Assembly: GCF_050410795.1 (NCBI RefSeq)
Contig: NZ_CP191258.1
Coordinates: 5,146,001 to 5,210,000, forward strand
Reading direction: 5' to 3'
Source of the DNA: Fontivita pretiosa
Lineage (GTDB): Bacteria > Planctomycetota > Phycisphaerae > Tepidisphaerales > Tepidisphaeraceae
Length of the DNA stretch: 64,000 bases
Part shown: in pieces, positions 51,301 through 59,898 of the stretch
How positions within the stretch are numbered: the first letter of the stretch is position 1
How the letters are laid out: every line of letters starts with the position of its first letter
Position numbers and translations under genes: made by a program
Notes under the pieces: model-generated
What the model saw: only the letters and a program-made list of their open reading frames with translations
Databases searched by the model: none
Told to the model about the DNA's origin: nothing

Positions 51301-53124
51301 TCAGAATCGGCGCCCGCCTTCGGGGTACTCGACAATCGTGACCTTCTGCTCATGCTTGACCGGCTTGTAATCCGGCGCGCGCCGCGCCGTGTATGTCAGA
51401 TCATCCAGATACACCGTCACCCACTTGCCACCCACCCGCGGCGAAGTAATCCCGAAGTGATCGAATGTCACACCAGCTTTGCGAATCTCCGGTGTGAGGT
51501 CGAAGCCGAAGCTCTGATCATCCAGCGTGCAGGTGACGCGCCCCACGCCGTTGTTGGCCTGGGGGTCGTACTTGAAGCTGAAGTGCCGCGGGCGACCGTC
51601 CGGATGGATCACCGGGCCGTTCTGCCCCGCCGCCAGGTCCGCAGTGGCCACCAGCGTGCCCGCGAAGTAGAACCCGACGCGCGTCGGTCCGCCGATGGTG
51701 AACCCCATGGTTCCGCCCAGCCGCGCGGCGCGCTGGTCGAAGCCCAGATGGATGTTGCGTCTTCCCCCTACGCGCTGCGCCAGGTCCGGCGGATAGTCGC
51801 GATTGCCGCCTGTGAACTTTGTCAGTCGCTGCTGCTCGTTGAAGTATCCGATGAACACATCTCCGTCGGTGGCGCCATTCACGAAGCAGAGCTGGCCTTC
51901 AAAGCTGATCGGATCGTCCAGCGTCAGCTTGCCGACCTCGTCGGCGTAGTAGGCGTGCAGCGGGTCGATCGGCTCGTTCCGCCAGATGGTCCCACCGATT
52001 TCGCCGATCTGTTTGCCGGCCCAGTTGGTCTCGCTGTAGCCAAAGTGATGCCGCCCGTGAAAATCGCGATCGACAAACGTGACGCGATTGCCCACGCCCT
52101 CCCAGCCCGGATCTTTGCTCAGGTCGATCTTCTTGCCGTTGACGGTCAAGTCTCCGATGTAGAACTCGCAGGTCGTGCCGGTGGATTCGTTGTCGTAGAA
52201 CTCCCAGTGTCGCCCATAGAGCTGGAAGTTGAAGATGCCAAAGCGATCGATGAGCATCGGCTCATCCTGATACTCCTTGGGCAGGAACGCGACGTATTTG
52301 CGACCCTCATCCAACTGAAAAGTCACGGCGCCCAGATAGTCCCGCGGGTTGGAGTTTTTCCACCATGCCAGGTGATCGCCCAGGCGCGTGCTTCCCGCCA
52401 GGCCGCGCTCTTCGGCCAGCTCCAGCCGCTTGTGGAATTCCTCGGCCGTCAGATTCGGCTCGACCTGCCTGGCTTTCTCGTAGAGATCCGATTCTCTCTG
52501 CCGCGAGCCGCTGAGCAGCTCGGCCATGTTCGCCGCAGGCCAGTTATTCGGATCGATCCTGGCCGTCGGATCATACTCGAGTTTCCACGTGTGGACCGAG
52601 CCATCGGCCGGGATGATGATCGGCAGGCGCATGCCGTTGGCCAGCCAGCTTGCGGTCATGAAATCGACATGCACCTCTGCGCCGCGAGGATAGTCGCCAA
52701 GCCGCCAGGCCACCGACGACCATGGCCGCCATTCCTGTCGCGTGTGGTTGAAGAACCCGATGTACGCCCCGCCGATCTTCTCTCCCGACATCAGCGCCAC
52801 CCTGCCCGACGCCCAGAACCGGTCCTTGAACGTCAGGTTCCTGCCGAACGGCAACGCGTAATACGCGATCGTGCGCGAGCGCCAGACCACTCCACCGATC
52901 TCCCCGGGACCCGCGCCCGTGTGGTTGGTGTTGCTCCAGCCGAAATCCTGCCTGATCGTCGGCGGATTGCTCGCCTCGACGCGGTTATTCATCCCCTTCC
53001 AGCCCGGATCCTGCGAGAAGTCCTGGTGGACCTGAACCAGATCCTGCGCCGCGACCGGTGCGCACAGCGTCAGACCCGTCGCCATGGCGCCCAACATCCA
53101 ACGCAGCAATTCACTCGTTTTCAT
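51301..53124 (-). CDS. Secreted two-module protein, paralogue 3
   Basis: This 607-residue member is the longest of the five. The signal peptide is LLRWMLGAMATGLTLCAPVAA. Module A: DFSQDPGWKGMNNRVE, GWSNTNHTGAGPGEIGG and RQEWRPWSSVAWRLG. The linker contains YEKARQVEPNLTAEEFHKRL, shared with other members. Module B: IDLSKDPGWEGVGNRV, YSETNWAGKQIGEIGG and LTLDDPISFEGQLCFVNG. An extra segment, GGRRNIHLGFDQRAARLGG, lies at about residue 440. It ends with VYLDDLTYTARR and tail YPEGGRRF. ATG 53124 has AAAGG upstream. The 175-nt gap on its upstream side is the largest in the operon and could hold an internal promoter; no clear one was seen. Confidence 0.75.
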   Translation of the reverse strand: MKTSELLRWMLGAMATGLTLCAPVAAQDLVQVHQDFSQDPGWKGMNNRVEASNPPTIRQDFGWSNTNHTGAGPGEIGGVVWRSRTIAYYALPFGRNLTFKDRFWASGRVALMSGEKIGGAYIGFFNHTRQEWRPWSSVAWRLGDYPRGAEVHVDFMTASWLANGMRLPIIIPADGSVHTWKLEYDPTARIDPNNWPAANMAELLSGSRQRESDLYEKARQVEPNLTAEEFHKRLELAEERGLAGSTRLGDHLAWWKNSNPRDYLGAVTFQLDEGRKYVAFLPKEYQDEPMLIDRFGIFNFQLYGRHWEFYDNESTGTTCEFYIGDLTVNGKKIDLSKDPGWEGVGNRVTFVDRDFHGRHHFGYSETNWAGKQIGEIGGTIWRNEPIDPLHAYYADEVGKLTLDDPISFEGQLCFVNGATDGDVFIGYFNEQQRLTKFTGGNRDYPPDLAQRVGGRRNIHLGFDQRAARLGGTMGFTIGGPTRVGFYFAGTLVATADLAAGQNGPVIHPDGRPRHFSFKYDPQANNGVGRVTCTLDDQSFGFDLTPEIRKAGVTFDHFGITSPRVGGKWVTVYLDDLTYTARRAPDYKPVKHEQKVTIVEYPEGGRRF

Positions 53125-53299
53125 CGCTGAACGATACCTTTCTGTGAAACTCAAGATCACTGCCGATCATGCGCGTCGCGCCCTGGCGCCGGACACCTGC
53201 CTGTTCGCAGCGCCTGTGACACGGGCGGGCACTCGCCCGCCAGCAGCCTCCGGCCCGCCCCGGCGTACGACTCCATTGACCGGACGCGCCAATGACGCG
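53125..53299. other. Largest intergenic gap inside the surface operon
   Basis: This 175-nt gap on the minus strand contains no recognised promoter, terminator or gene. It may carry a processing or weak internal start site. Confidence 0.3.
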
Positions 53300-55051
53300 T
53301 CAGTGCCTTCTCCCGTTCGGCGGATACGGGTACGTCACGACCTGCTGCCGCTGTCGCTTCGATTCGGCATCCTTTGGCGGCCGGGCGGTGTACGTCAGGT
53401 CGTCGAAGTACACGTCCACGTATTTCCCGCCGCGGCGGATGTTCAGGATGCCGAACCGGTCCATCTTCGCAGCGGCCTGCCGCTGCTCGGGTGTCAAATC
53501 CAGCGTGATCCGCTCGCCGTCCAGCGTGGCCGTGATCCGTCCCACGCCGTTGTTGGCCTTGGGGTCGTAGTCGAACGTGAACTTCTGGCGTTGGCGCAGC
53601 GGGCGCATCACCGGGCCCTTCCGCGTGCTCTCCAGCTTGAACGTCGGGGAACACACCGCCGTGAAGTAATAGCCCACTACGGTGTTGTCGCTGAACTCGA
53701 TGCCGATCGACTGGTTCAGCGGGTGGCCCTGGTCTTCGGGCGTGTTGGTCATGTCGGCCTGCTTCTCGTTTGCGTTGAACCAGCCGATGAAGACGCGCGC
53801 ATCCGGCGCGCCTTCGACGAAGCAGAGCGTGCCGGACATCGACAGCGGGTCGTCCAGCGTCAGCGTGCCGACCTGATCGTCGGCGTAGTAACCGTGCATC
53901 GGGTCCGGCGGCTCGGTGCTGTAGAATCGCCCGCCGATCTCGCCGATCTGTTCCCCCGCCCAGTTCGTCTCGCTGTATCCGAAGTTCATCCGCTCGTGGA
54001 AATCCGGCTCGACGAACGTGGCGCGGTTGTTGTGTCCGTCCCAGCCCGGATCGCGCGTAAGGTCGATCGGCTCGCCGTTGATGACCAGATCCCCCAGGTA
54101 AAACTCCATCGACCCGTGGTAAAGCTGGTAGTTGAAAATCCCGAACCGATCCATCGTCACCGGCTCGTCGTAGAAACCCGGCTGAAGGAATCGGCTGTAT
54201 CCAGGTCCGTCATCGACCTGGAACGACACCTTCCCCCTGTACTTGTCCGCGTCCGCCTCGAGAAGATAGGTATCGATTCCCTTACGGAGCCAGTGCACCA
54301 CCAGACCCTGGTCACGCGCTTTGTTCAACAGGGCCGTTAATCGCTCGGTGGTCAAAGTCGAATCAAACTGCCTGGCCTTTTCGAGAATCTCGGACACCGG
54401 CGAATACTGCGTCGGCAGGTATTTGGGCATGTTGGGGTCGGGCCAGTTGAAGTCCGGGCGGGCATCGGGGTCGTAGGTGAGTTTCCACGTGTGACGCGAG
54501 CCGTCAGCGGGAATGAAGATGTCGGTGTCAAGCCCGCCGCCACTGCCCAGACCCGTCTTGTAGTCGATGTGAACTCGCATTCCTTCGCGCCCGCGTGCCG
54601 CAATGCGCGTCAGGCGGATTGCCATCGAGTTCCATGGCCGCCAGCCCTGACGCTGCGAGTTGAAGAACCCGAAGTACGCCCCGCTGTGATCGCCCGGAGG
54701 AATCGCGATCGTTCCGGATGCCGAGAAACGATCCTTGAATGACAGCGGACGACCAAATGGCAGCCCGTACCACGCGGGCGTAGTGGACATGTAGAGCTTT
54801 CCGCCGATCTCGCCCGGTGAGTTGCTCGCGTGGCTCGTCGCGCTCCAGCCGAAGTCTTGCACGATGGTCGGGTTGCCTTCGCCGACGACGCGGTTCTGCC
54901 AGCCTTCCCAACCGGGATCCTGCGAAAAGTCCTGCTTCACCTGAATCAGTGGATCAATGGACTGGGCCGGCGCATCGCTGACGATCAGCATGCTCAACAC
55001 GATTGCTGGCAGCGTGCACACCAGGCGGGATCTCAGAGTCGAAATCTGCAC
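53300..55051 (-). CDS. Secreted two-module protein, paralogue 2
   Basis: This 583-residue protein is translated from GTG 55051, chosen because GGAGG lies 8 nt upstream; the open frame continues further but overlaps the previous gene. The signal peptide is LVCTLPAIVLSMLIVSDAPA. Module A: DFSQDPGWEGWQNRVV, DFGWSATSHASNSPGEIGG and RQGWRPWNSMAIRLT. The linker has ILEKARQFDSTLTTERL. Module B: IDLTRDPGWDGHNNRA, YSETNWAGEQIGEIGG and LTLDDPLSMSGTLCF. It ends with VYFDDLTYTARP and tail YPPNGRRH. Within module B a cystine-poor, aromatic-rich sandwich is predicted. It follows the propeller gene by 22 nt. Confidence 0.75.
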   Translation of the reverse strand: MQISTLRSRLVCTLPAIVLSMLIVSDAPAQSIDPLIQVKQDFSQDPGWEGWQNRVVGEGNPTIVQDFGWSATSHASNSPGEIGGKLYMSTTPAWYGLPFGRPLSFKDRFSASGTIAIPPGDHSGAYFGFFNSQRQGWRPWNSMAIRLTRIAARGREGMRVHIDYKTGLGSGGGLDTDIFIPADGSRHTWKLTYDPDARPDFNWPDPNMPKYLPTQYSPVSEILEKARQFDSTLTTERLTALLNKARDQGLVVHWLRKGIDTYLLEADADKYRGKVSFQVDDGPGYSRFLQPGFYDEPVTMDRFGIFNYQLYHGSMEFYLGDLVINGEPIDLTRDPGWDGHNNRATFVEPDFHERMNFGYSETNWAGEQIGEIGGRFYSTEPPDPMHGYYADDQVGTLTLDDPLSMSGTLCFVEGAPDARVFIGWFNANEKQADMTNTPEDQGHPLNQSIGIEFSDNTVVGYYFTAVCSPTFKLESTRKGPVMRPLRQRQKFTFDYDPKANNGVGRITATLDGERITLDLTPEQRQAAAKMDRFGILNIRRGGKYVDVYFDDLTYTARPPKDAESKRQRQQVVTYPYPPNGRRH

Positions 55052-55073
55052 AGTCGATCCTCCGCAATGATTG

Positions 55074-58000
55074 TCATGGCACCCGTTGCGCCGCCGTGCG
55101 AACTTCCGTGCCGCTGGCGAGTGACTCATCCTGAAATGAGAAACCGAACACCGCCGCGTCACGAAGCGCAAACTCCAAATGAAACGGCTGTGCGCCGACG
55201 CTGGCCAGCGGCTGCGACCATCGCACCGGAAGCGCAAGCCCGTCGCCGGTCACCGGCTGGCTCTGTTCCAGCCCCGCAATCGGCTTGCCTTGCGCATCCA
55301 GCACGCGCACGGTGATCTGTCCCCTGGATGCATCGGCGTTGAGCCACAGCCCCCTGGGCACGCCGCCTCGATACGTCAGCAGAGATGTGCGAAGGATCCC
55401 TTCGCGCCCTTGCCTGGCCGCGCGGGCCACATAGCGATCCCTCGGCAGCGTCGCCAGGCCGATTTGCCGGTAGCCGGTCTTGTGCCCCTTGTCCCGGCCC
55501 GAATAGACCATGTAGACGGTGTCGTCCTTCATCGTCACCGTCTTGACCCACGCCATCACACGGTCGAAGTCGGCGCTCGGATTGGCCTGGAGGATCGGCT
55601 CGCGGTGGCGAGTCCAAGTCCGCCCGTCGCGGCTGCTCGCCAGCACCGTATAGCCGATTCCTTCTTCGCCCAGATCATCACGAAGAATCAGTACAAACGC
55701 GATCAGCAGATCGCCGCGGGCGATGACCTCGCCGCCGTAGAACTCGATCGCGCCTTGTCCATCGCGAAAGTCCGGCTCGAAGATCCGCCACGGCCGCGAC
55801 CAGTGCATAAAGTCGTCGCTGACACTCATCCCCGTCAGCCGCAGCCCCATGCCCCGCTGCATCGTGCGCGAGTTGACGCCAAACTCCCTGTCGCTGGTGG
55901 TGTACATCTTGACGAACATGCCGTACTGTCCTCGAACCGGGTCCCAGTACGGATCGACGATGTCGCCGACGCTGACGCGCCACAGCTCATGCCCGAAAGG
56001 GTAATACGGCAGCACCGGATTGCCTTCGTAGGCCGTCCACTGCTTGCCGTCGGGAGAAAAGAAAACGCCCGTGCCGATCAGCGGCCGCTCGGGAAACGCC
56101 GCCATCTTGTACTTCCGCTGCGGGTCGCGCGCCGCGCGCTCGCCTTCGTCAACCAGGATCTTCCCCTGGTCGCCCGCAAGCTGAAGAGTCACCTCTCCCT
56201 GTCCGGTCCAGCTCGTCGGGTCCTTGCTCTCGATGTATCGCAGGGCGTTTTTCACCCTTTCACCAGCCGTCCAATACCAGAGCCGAAAAGTGTCGCGCTG
56301 GGGGTCATAGATTATCGTGCCCGGTGAGACGCGACCGTCGGGATGATTCGCCAGACCAACGATCGGCCGATCCATCCGCGCCGGAGATTGCGACTTTCGC
56401 TCCAGGTCGCTGCTGGAGTCGATGAGGTGATCGTCAATGAACAGGTGCGGCCCGTCGCCCACGCGCACCGCCGCCATCTTGCCCGGCTGCAACTCGAAGC
56501 CGAAGAGCTTGGAATTGGTGATCTCGAACTCCAGGCGAATCGTCTGATCATTCAGCCGCGCCAGATCGATCAGCCCCGGCTTCATCTGGCCATCGATGTT
56601 CGTCTTCCACGCCAGCGGCAGCGCGACGCCGTCCGCGGTGATCGGCTGGCAGTCGTCGAAACTGAATCCCGGCACAACCCGCCCGTTGAGATCGCGAACC
56701 TGCACCCGGATCCGCCCCCGGGAGGCGTCGGCGTTCAGCATCAACTGCGATCCGGCCCCGGCCCGCACGTGCAGCGGCACTGTCACGAGAAGTCCGGGTT
56801 GATCGCCACTCGCCTCGCGGGCGACGAAGCGATCCATCTTGATCTTCACCAGACCCAGTTGTCGTTCCTTCGTCGGCTCGATCTTGTGTCCGCGCGCGTA
56901 GCCGCCGTAGTACAGATACAGTTCCTCGCCCACCGGCACGGCCGAGCCGATCCAGGACATGGCGTGATCCCAGGTCCCCTTTTCGTGGTTGCGGTCGAAG
57001 AAGATGTCGTCGTGGCGCTCCCAATGCTCGCCGTCGCGGCTGGTCGCCAGCGTCGTGTAACCGATGCCCGGCGTCATGCCCCTCTCATCCATGACACCCG
57101 GATCAGGCGAATAATCGTCGTGGAGCATGCGGACGAAGCTGATGAGCAGCGGCCCGCGCGCGATGGTTCCACCGGCGCTGTAGAACTCCAGCGCCCCTTC
57201 GTCGCGCGGCTCCGGCACGATCACCCGCCACGGCTCTTTCCAGTGCACAAAGTCATCGCTGTAGCTTGCGCCGACGATCCGGGGATGGAACTTGGCCGTT
57301 CGCGGCCCGGCCGGCCAGCCGTCGGACTCCAGCCCCGAAAGCTTCAGCATCGCGCCGTAGCGATGACGAATGGGATCCCAGTAGGCATCGACAATATCCC
57401 CCACACCCGCGTGCGCCTTGGGATGATCCGAGGGATACCACGGAATGACAGGATTGGCCTGATACTGCGTCCAGTGGATCCCGTCCGGCGAGAACGCCAC
57501 CGCGACGCCCGGCGGCTCGGTCGTGCCCGACCACCACATCAGCTTGTATCGCCGCGAAGGATCCCTCGCCTGCCTGCCGTCATCGACCACCGACACGCCG
57601 TAGCTGCCGTGCTCCTGCGAGCGACCGATGATGAACAGCCGATTGTCCGGCCCCAGGATGTTCAGCTCCGGCAACGTCCAGCGGATGCCGTCTTCCGATT
57701 CGGCGTAGGCGATGGCGCAGTTCTTGCCCGCGTCATAGTTGTACCACATGCGGAACCGCCCCGTTTCCGCATCACGCAGCACCGTCAGGTAGGGCTGGGT
57801 CGTGTGCTGCTTCCAGCCCAGAATCGGCCCGTCGAGAAATCGTTGCGGCTGCTGCGTCACCTTTCTGACTCCGCGCGCCTCGGCCACAAGGTATTCGTCG
57901 ATGAACAGTTGCGGCCCGGACCTCAAGTCCACCGGCTCAACGGATGGCCGAACACGTACACTGCTGTTGGGAATCTTCGGCTGAGCGCCGCCGGGCGTCT

Positions 58001-58076
58001 GGGCAGCACTGATTTGCAGCTCAACCGCCAGCATCAGCATCGCCAAAGCGGCGACCGTCATTGCTCGCGTCGTCAT
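55074..58076 (-). CDS. Secreted duplicated five-bladed-propeller protein, GH43/GH32-like
   Basis: This 1000-residue exported protein (signal MTVAALAMLMLAVELQISAA) is made of two homologous halves of about 500 residues. Each half has a GPQLFIDEYLVAEAR or GPHLFIDDHLIDSSS start and propeller strands such as RFRMWYNYDAG, GVAVAFSPDGIHWTQY, FSPDGKQWTAYEGNPV and VGDIVDPYWDPVRG. Each ends in a beta-sandwich with NADASRGRIRVQVRDLNG or NADASRGQITVRVLDAQG. This layout recalls GH32/GH43-type glycosidases and related planctomycete proteins, but the acidic catalytic residues could not be assigned, so binding rather than hydrolysis is possible. ATG 58076 has AGGAA upstream. It is the only member of the operon not in the two-module or FG-GAP groups apart from the epimerase. 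Confidence 0.75.
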   Translation of the reverse strand: MTTRAMTVAALAMLMLAVELQISAAQTPGGAQPKIPNSSVRVRPSVEPVDLRSGPQLFIDEYLVAEARGVRKVTQQPQRFLDGPILGWKQHTTQPYLTVLRDAETGRFRMWYNYDAGKNCAIAYAESEDGIRWTLPELNILGPDNRLFIIGRSQEHGSYGVSVVDDGRQARDPSRRYKLMWWSGTTEPPGVAVAFSPDGIHWTQYQANPVIPWYPSDHPKAHAGVGDIVDAYWDPIRHRYGAMLKLSGLESDGWPAGPRTAKFHPRIVGASYSDDFVHWKEPWRVIVPEPRDEGALEFYSAGGTIARGPLLISFVRMLHDDYSPDPGVMDERGMTPGIGYTTLATSRDGEHWERHDDIFFDRNHEKGTWDHAMSWIGSAVPVGEELYLYYGGYARGHKIEPTKERQLGLVKIKMDRFVAREASGDQPGLLVTVPLHVRAGAGSQLMLNADASRGRIRVQVRDLNGRVVPGFSFDDCQPITADGVALPLAWKTNIDGQMKPGLIDLARLNDQTIRLEFEITNSKLFGFELQPGKMAAVRVGDGPHLFIDDHLIDSSSDLERKSQSPARMDRPIVGLANHPDGRVSPGTIIYDPQRDTFRLWYWTAGERVKNALRYIESKDPTSWTGQGEVTLQLAGDQGKILVDEGERAARDPQRKYKMAAFPERPLIGTGVFFSPDGKQWTAYEGNPVLPYYPFGHELWRVSVGDIVDPYWDPVRGQYGMFVKMYTTSDREFGVNSRTMQRGMGLRLTGMSVSDDFMHWSRPWRIFEPDFRDGQGAIEFYGGEVIARGDLLIAFVLILRDDLGEEGIGYTVLASSRDGRTWTRHREPILQANPSADFDRVMAWVKTVTMKDDTVYMVYSGRDKGHKTGYRQIGLATLPRDRYVARAARQGREGILRTSLLTYRGGVPRGLWLNADASRGQITVRVLDAQGKPIAGLEQSQPVTGDGLALPVRWSQPLASVGAQPFHLEFALRDAAVFGFSFQDESLASGTEVRTAAQRVP

Positions 58077-58155
58077 AGGCTCATTCCTGCCTCATGTCCC
58101 TGGCGATGCATCAGACCCTGCGGGCTCATTGCCGCCGCCGGTCGAGTCTGAAGCA

Positions 58156-59847
58156 TCAATACTTCCGCCCGCCGGGCGGATACTGCACCCGCGTGATCTG
58201 CTGTTTGTGGAATGTTGGCTGATAGCCCGCGGGTCGGCGCGCCGTGTACGTCAGATCGTCGAAGAACAGGGTCGAGAACTTCCCGCCGCGGCGGAAACTC
58301 ATCAATCCGAAGCGGTCGAACGTCGCCCCGGCCTTGCGCTGCTCGGGCTTCAGGTCCACACTGAACGGCTCATGCCCGTCGAGCCTGACGGTAATTCGCC
58401 CCACCCCGTTATTGGCCGACGGGTCATACACGAACTCGAACCTGCGCGACACGCGCGTCGGATGAAACACCGGGCCTTCTGTCCTGACCGACAGCTCCCG
58501 CGTGGCGGCGGTGCAGTACGGCGAGAAGAACCACCCGATCCGCGCCGGGCCATCCACTACGATCCCCAGCGTATTCGGCTGCGGCCAGGCGACGCCGCCG
58601 CTGTTGGGCACGTTCGGCGGCAGCTCCTTCTTCTCGTCTTCGGCGCTGAAGTATCCAAAGAACATTCCCGCATCCGTCGAGCCTTCGATGAAGCTGACTC
58701 TGCCCGAAAACCGAATCGGATCGTCCAGCGTCAGTTTTCCCACTTCGGCGGCGTAGTAGCCGTGCAGCGGGTCGATCGGCTCCACGTTGTAGAACTGCCC
58801 GCCGATCTCTCCCTTCTGCCCGCCCGCATGGTTGGTGTCGGGGCTGTAGCCGAAGTCCTGCCGTTGGAAGTCCTGTTCGGCGAACGTGACCCTGTTGCCC
58901 CTGCCTTCCCAGCCAGGGTCTTTGCTCAAATCGATCTTCTGGCCATTCACCACCAGATCCGAAACGTAAAACGTCACCGACCTGTGGTACATCTGCATGT
59001 TGAAGATGCCGAAGCGGTCCAGTTGCACGGGATGGTCGCGCACGTCTCGCCTCATGTAGCTCTTGTAGACCGGGCCGTCGTCTATCTGCACCGAGATCTC
59101 GCCGAGGAGGTCCGCGTCAGGCTCCTTCAGCAGCCAGTACTCGGTGCGATGCCTCGCCAGCCAGGTCACCAGCCCCTGCTGAAGCGCCGCCTGGAGACGC
59201 TGCTCCAGCGCCTCGCGCGTGATTTCCGGCTCGTCCTTCTTCGCCTTTTCCAGAATCTGCGAAAGCTGCTGTCGGCCGGTGCTCAGGTAGCTGCGCAGTC
59301 GCGTGTCAGTCCACTGCGGTCGTGTCGCATCAGGGTCATACGAGAATCGCCATGTGTGTTCGGATCCATCGGCGGGGAAGCGCTGCTTGATCTCCGCCAC
59401 TCCGCTGGCCGCCCACTTGCCGGACATCGCGTCGATGAACAACGAGACCTCATCTCCCGCGCACACGACGCGCAGCGCCATCGACGACCACGGCCGCCAG
59501 CCCTGACGCTCGTGGTTGAACCATCCCAAATAGGCGGTGCCCGATCCGGGCTGCACTGCGATCTTCCCCGACGCCGAAAACCTGTCCTTGAACGTGAGCG
59601 GCCGGTCCATTGGCATCCCGTACCACGCCGGCGTCGTGGACTGATAGATCGTCCCGCCGATCCTGCCCGCGCTCCAGCCAAAGTCCTGCCTGACCATCGG
59701 CGGATCGATCGCCACGCAGCGATTGTTGCTGTTGTCCCACCCCGGGTCGGAGCTGAAATCCTCCGTGACCTGAACCAGCTCATCCGCCCAACAGGCCACG
59801 CAGCAGGCGAACAAAACACAGCAGCAGATCAGGCCAAAATGGCGCAT
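58156..59847 (-). CDS. Secreted two-module protein, paralogue 1
   Basis: At 563 residues it is the shortest of the five. The signal region LICCCVLFACCVACWA is unusually cysteine-rich. Module A: DFSSDPGWDNSNNRCV, RQDFGWSAGRIGG and RQGWRPWSSMALRVV; the TNHAGxxxGE stretch of the others is shortened here to SAG. A long charged linker follows (ILEKAKKDEPEITREALEQ). Module B: IDLSKDPGWEGRGNRV, YSPDTNHAGGQKGEIGG and YYAAEVGKLTLDDPIRF. It ends RFGLMSFRRGGK, LFFDDLTYTARR and YPPGGRKY. ATG 59847 has GGAGG 8 nt upstream. It lies between the FG-GAP and propeller genes. Confidence 0.75.
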   Translation of the reverse strand: MRHFGLICCCVLFACCVACWADELVQVTEDFSSDPGWDNSNNRCVAIDPPMVRQDFGWSAGRIGGTIYQSTTPAWYGMPMDRPLTFKDRFSASGKIAVQPGSGTAYLGWFNHERQGWRPWSSMALRVVCAGDEVSLFIDAMSGKWAASGVAEIKQRFPADGSEHTWRFSYDPDATRPQWTDTRLRSYLSTGRQQLSQILEKAKKDEPEITREALEQRLQAALQQGLVTWLARHRTEYWLLKEPDADLLGEISVQIDDGPVYKSYMRRDVRDHPVQLDRFGIFNMQMYHRSVTFYVSDLVVNGQKIDLSKDPGWEGRGNRVTFAEQDFQRQDFGYSPDTNHAGGQKGEIGGQFYNVEPIDPLHGYYAAEVGKLTLDDPIRFSGRVSFIEGSTDAGMFFGYFSAEDEKKELPPNVPNSGGVAWPQPNTLGIVVDGPARIGWFFSPYCTAATRELSVRTEGPVFHPTRVSRRFEFVYDPSANNGVGRITVRLDGHEPFSVDLKPEQRKAGATFDRFGLMSFRRGGKFSTLFFDDLTYTARRPAGYQPTFHKQQITRVQYPPGGRKY

Positions 59848-59898
59848 CGTGCGACCTCCGCAACAGGTTCTACGGCTTACGGCGCGACCGCTGGCCCA

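Noticed and set aside
49912..53130. Plus-strand open frame of more than 1000 codons over the surface operon
   Set aside because: It is antisense to three well-supported paralogues with signal peptides and conserved motifs; its composition is that of a mirror frame in high-GC DNA.
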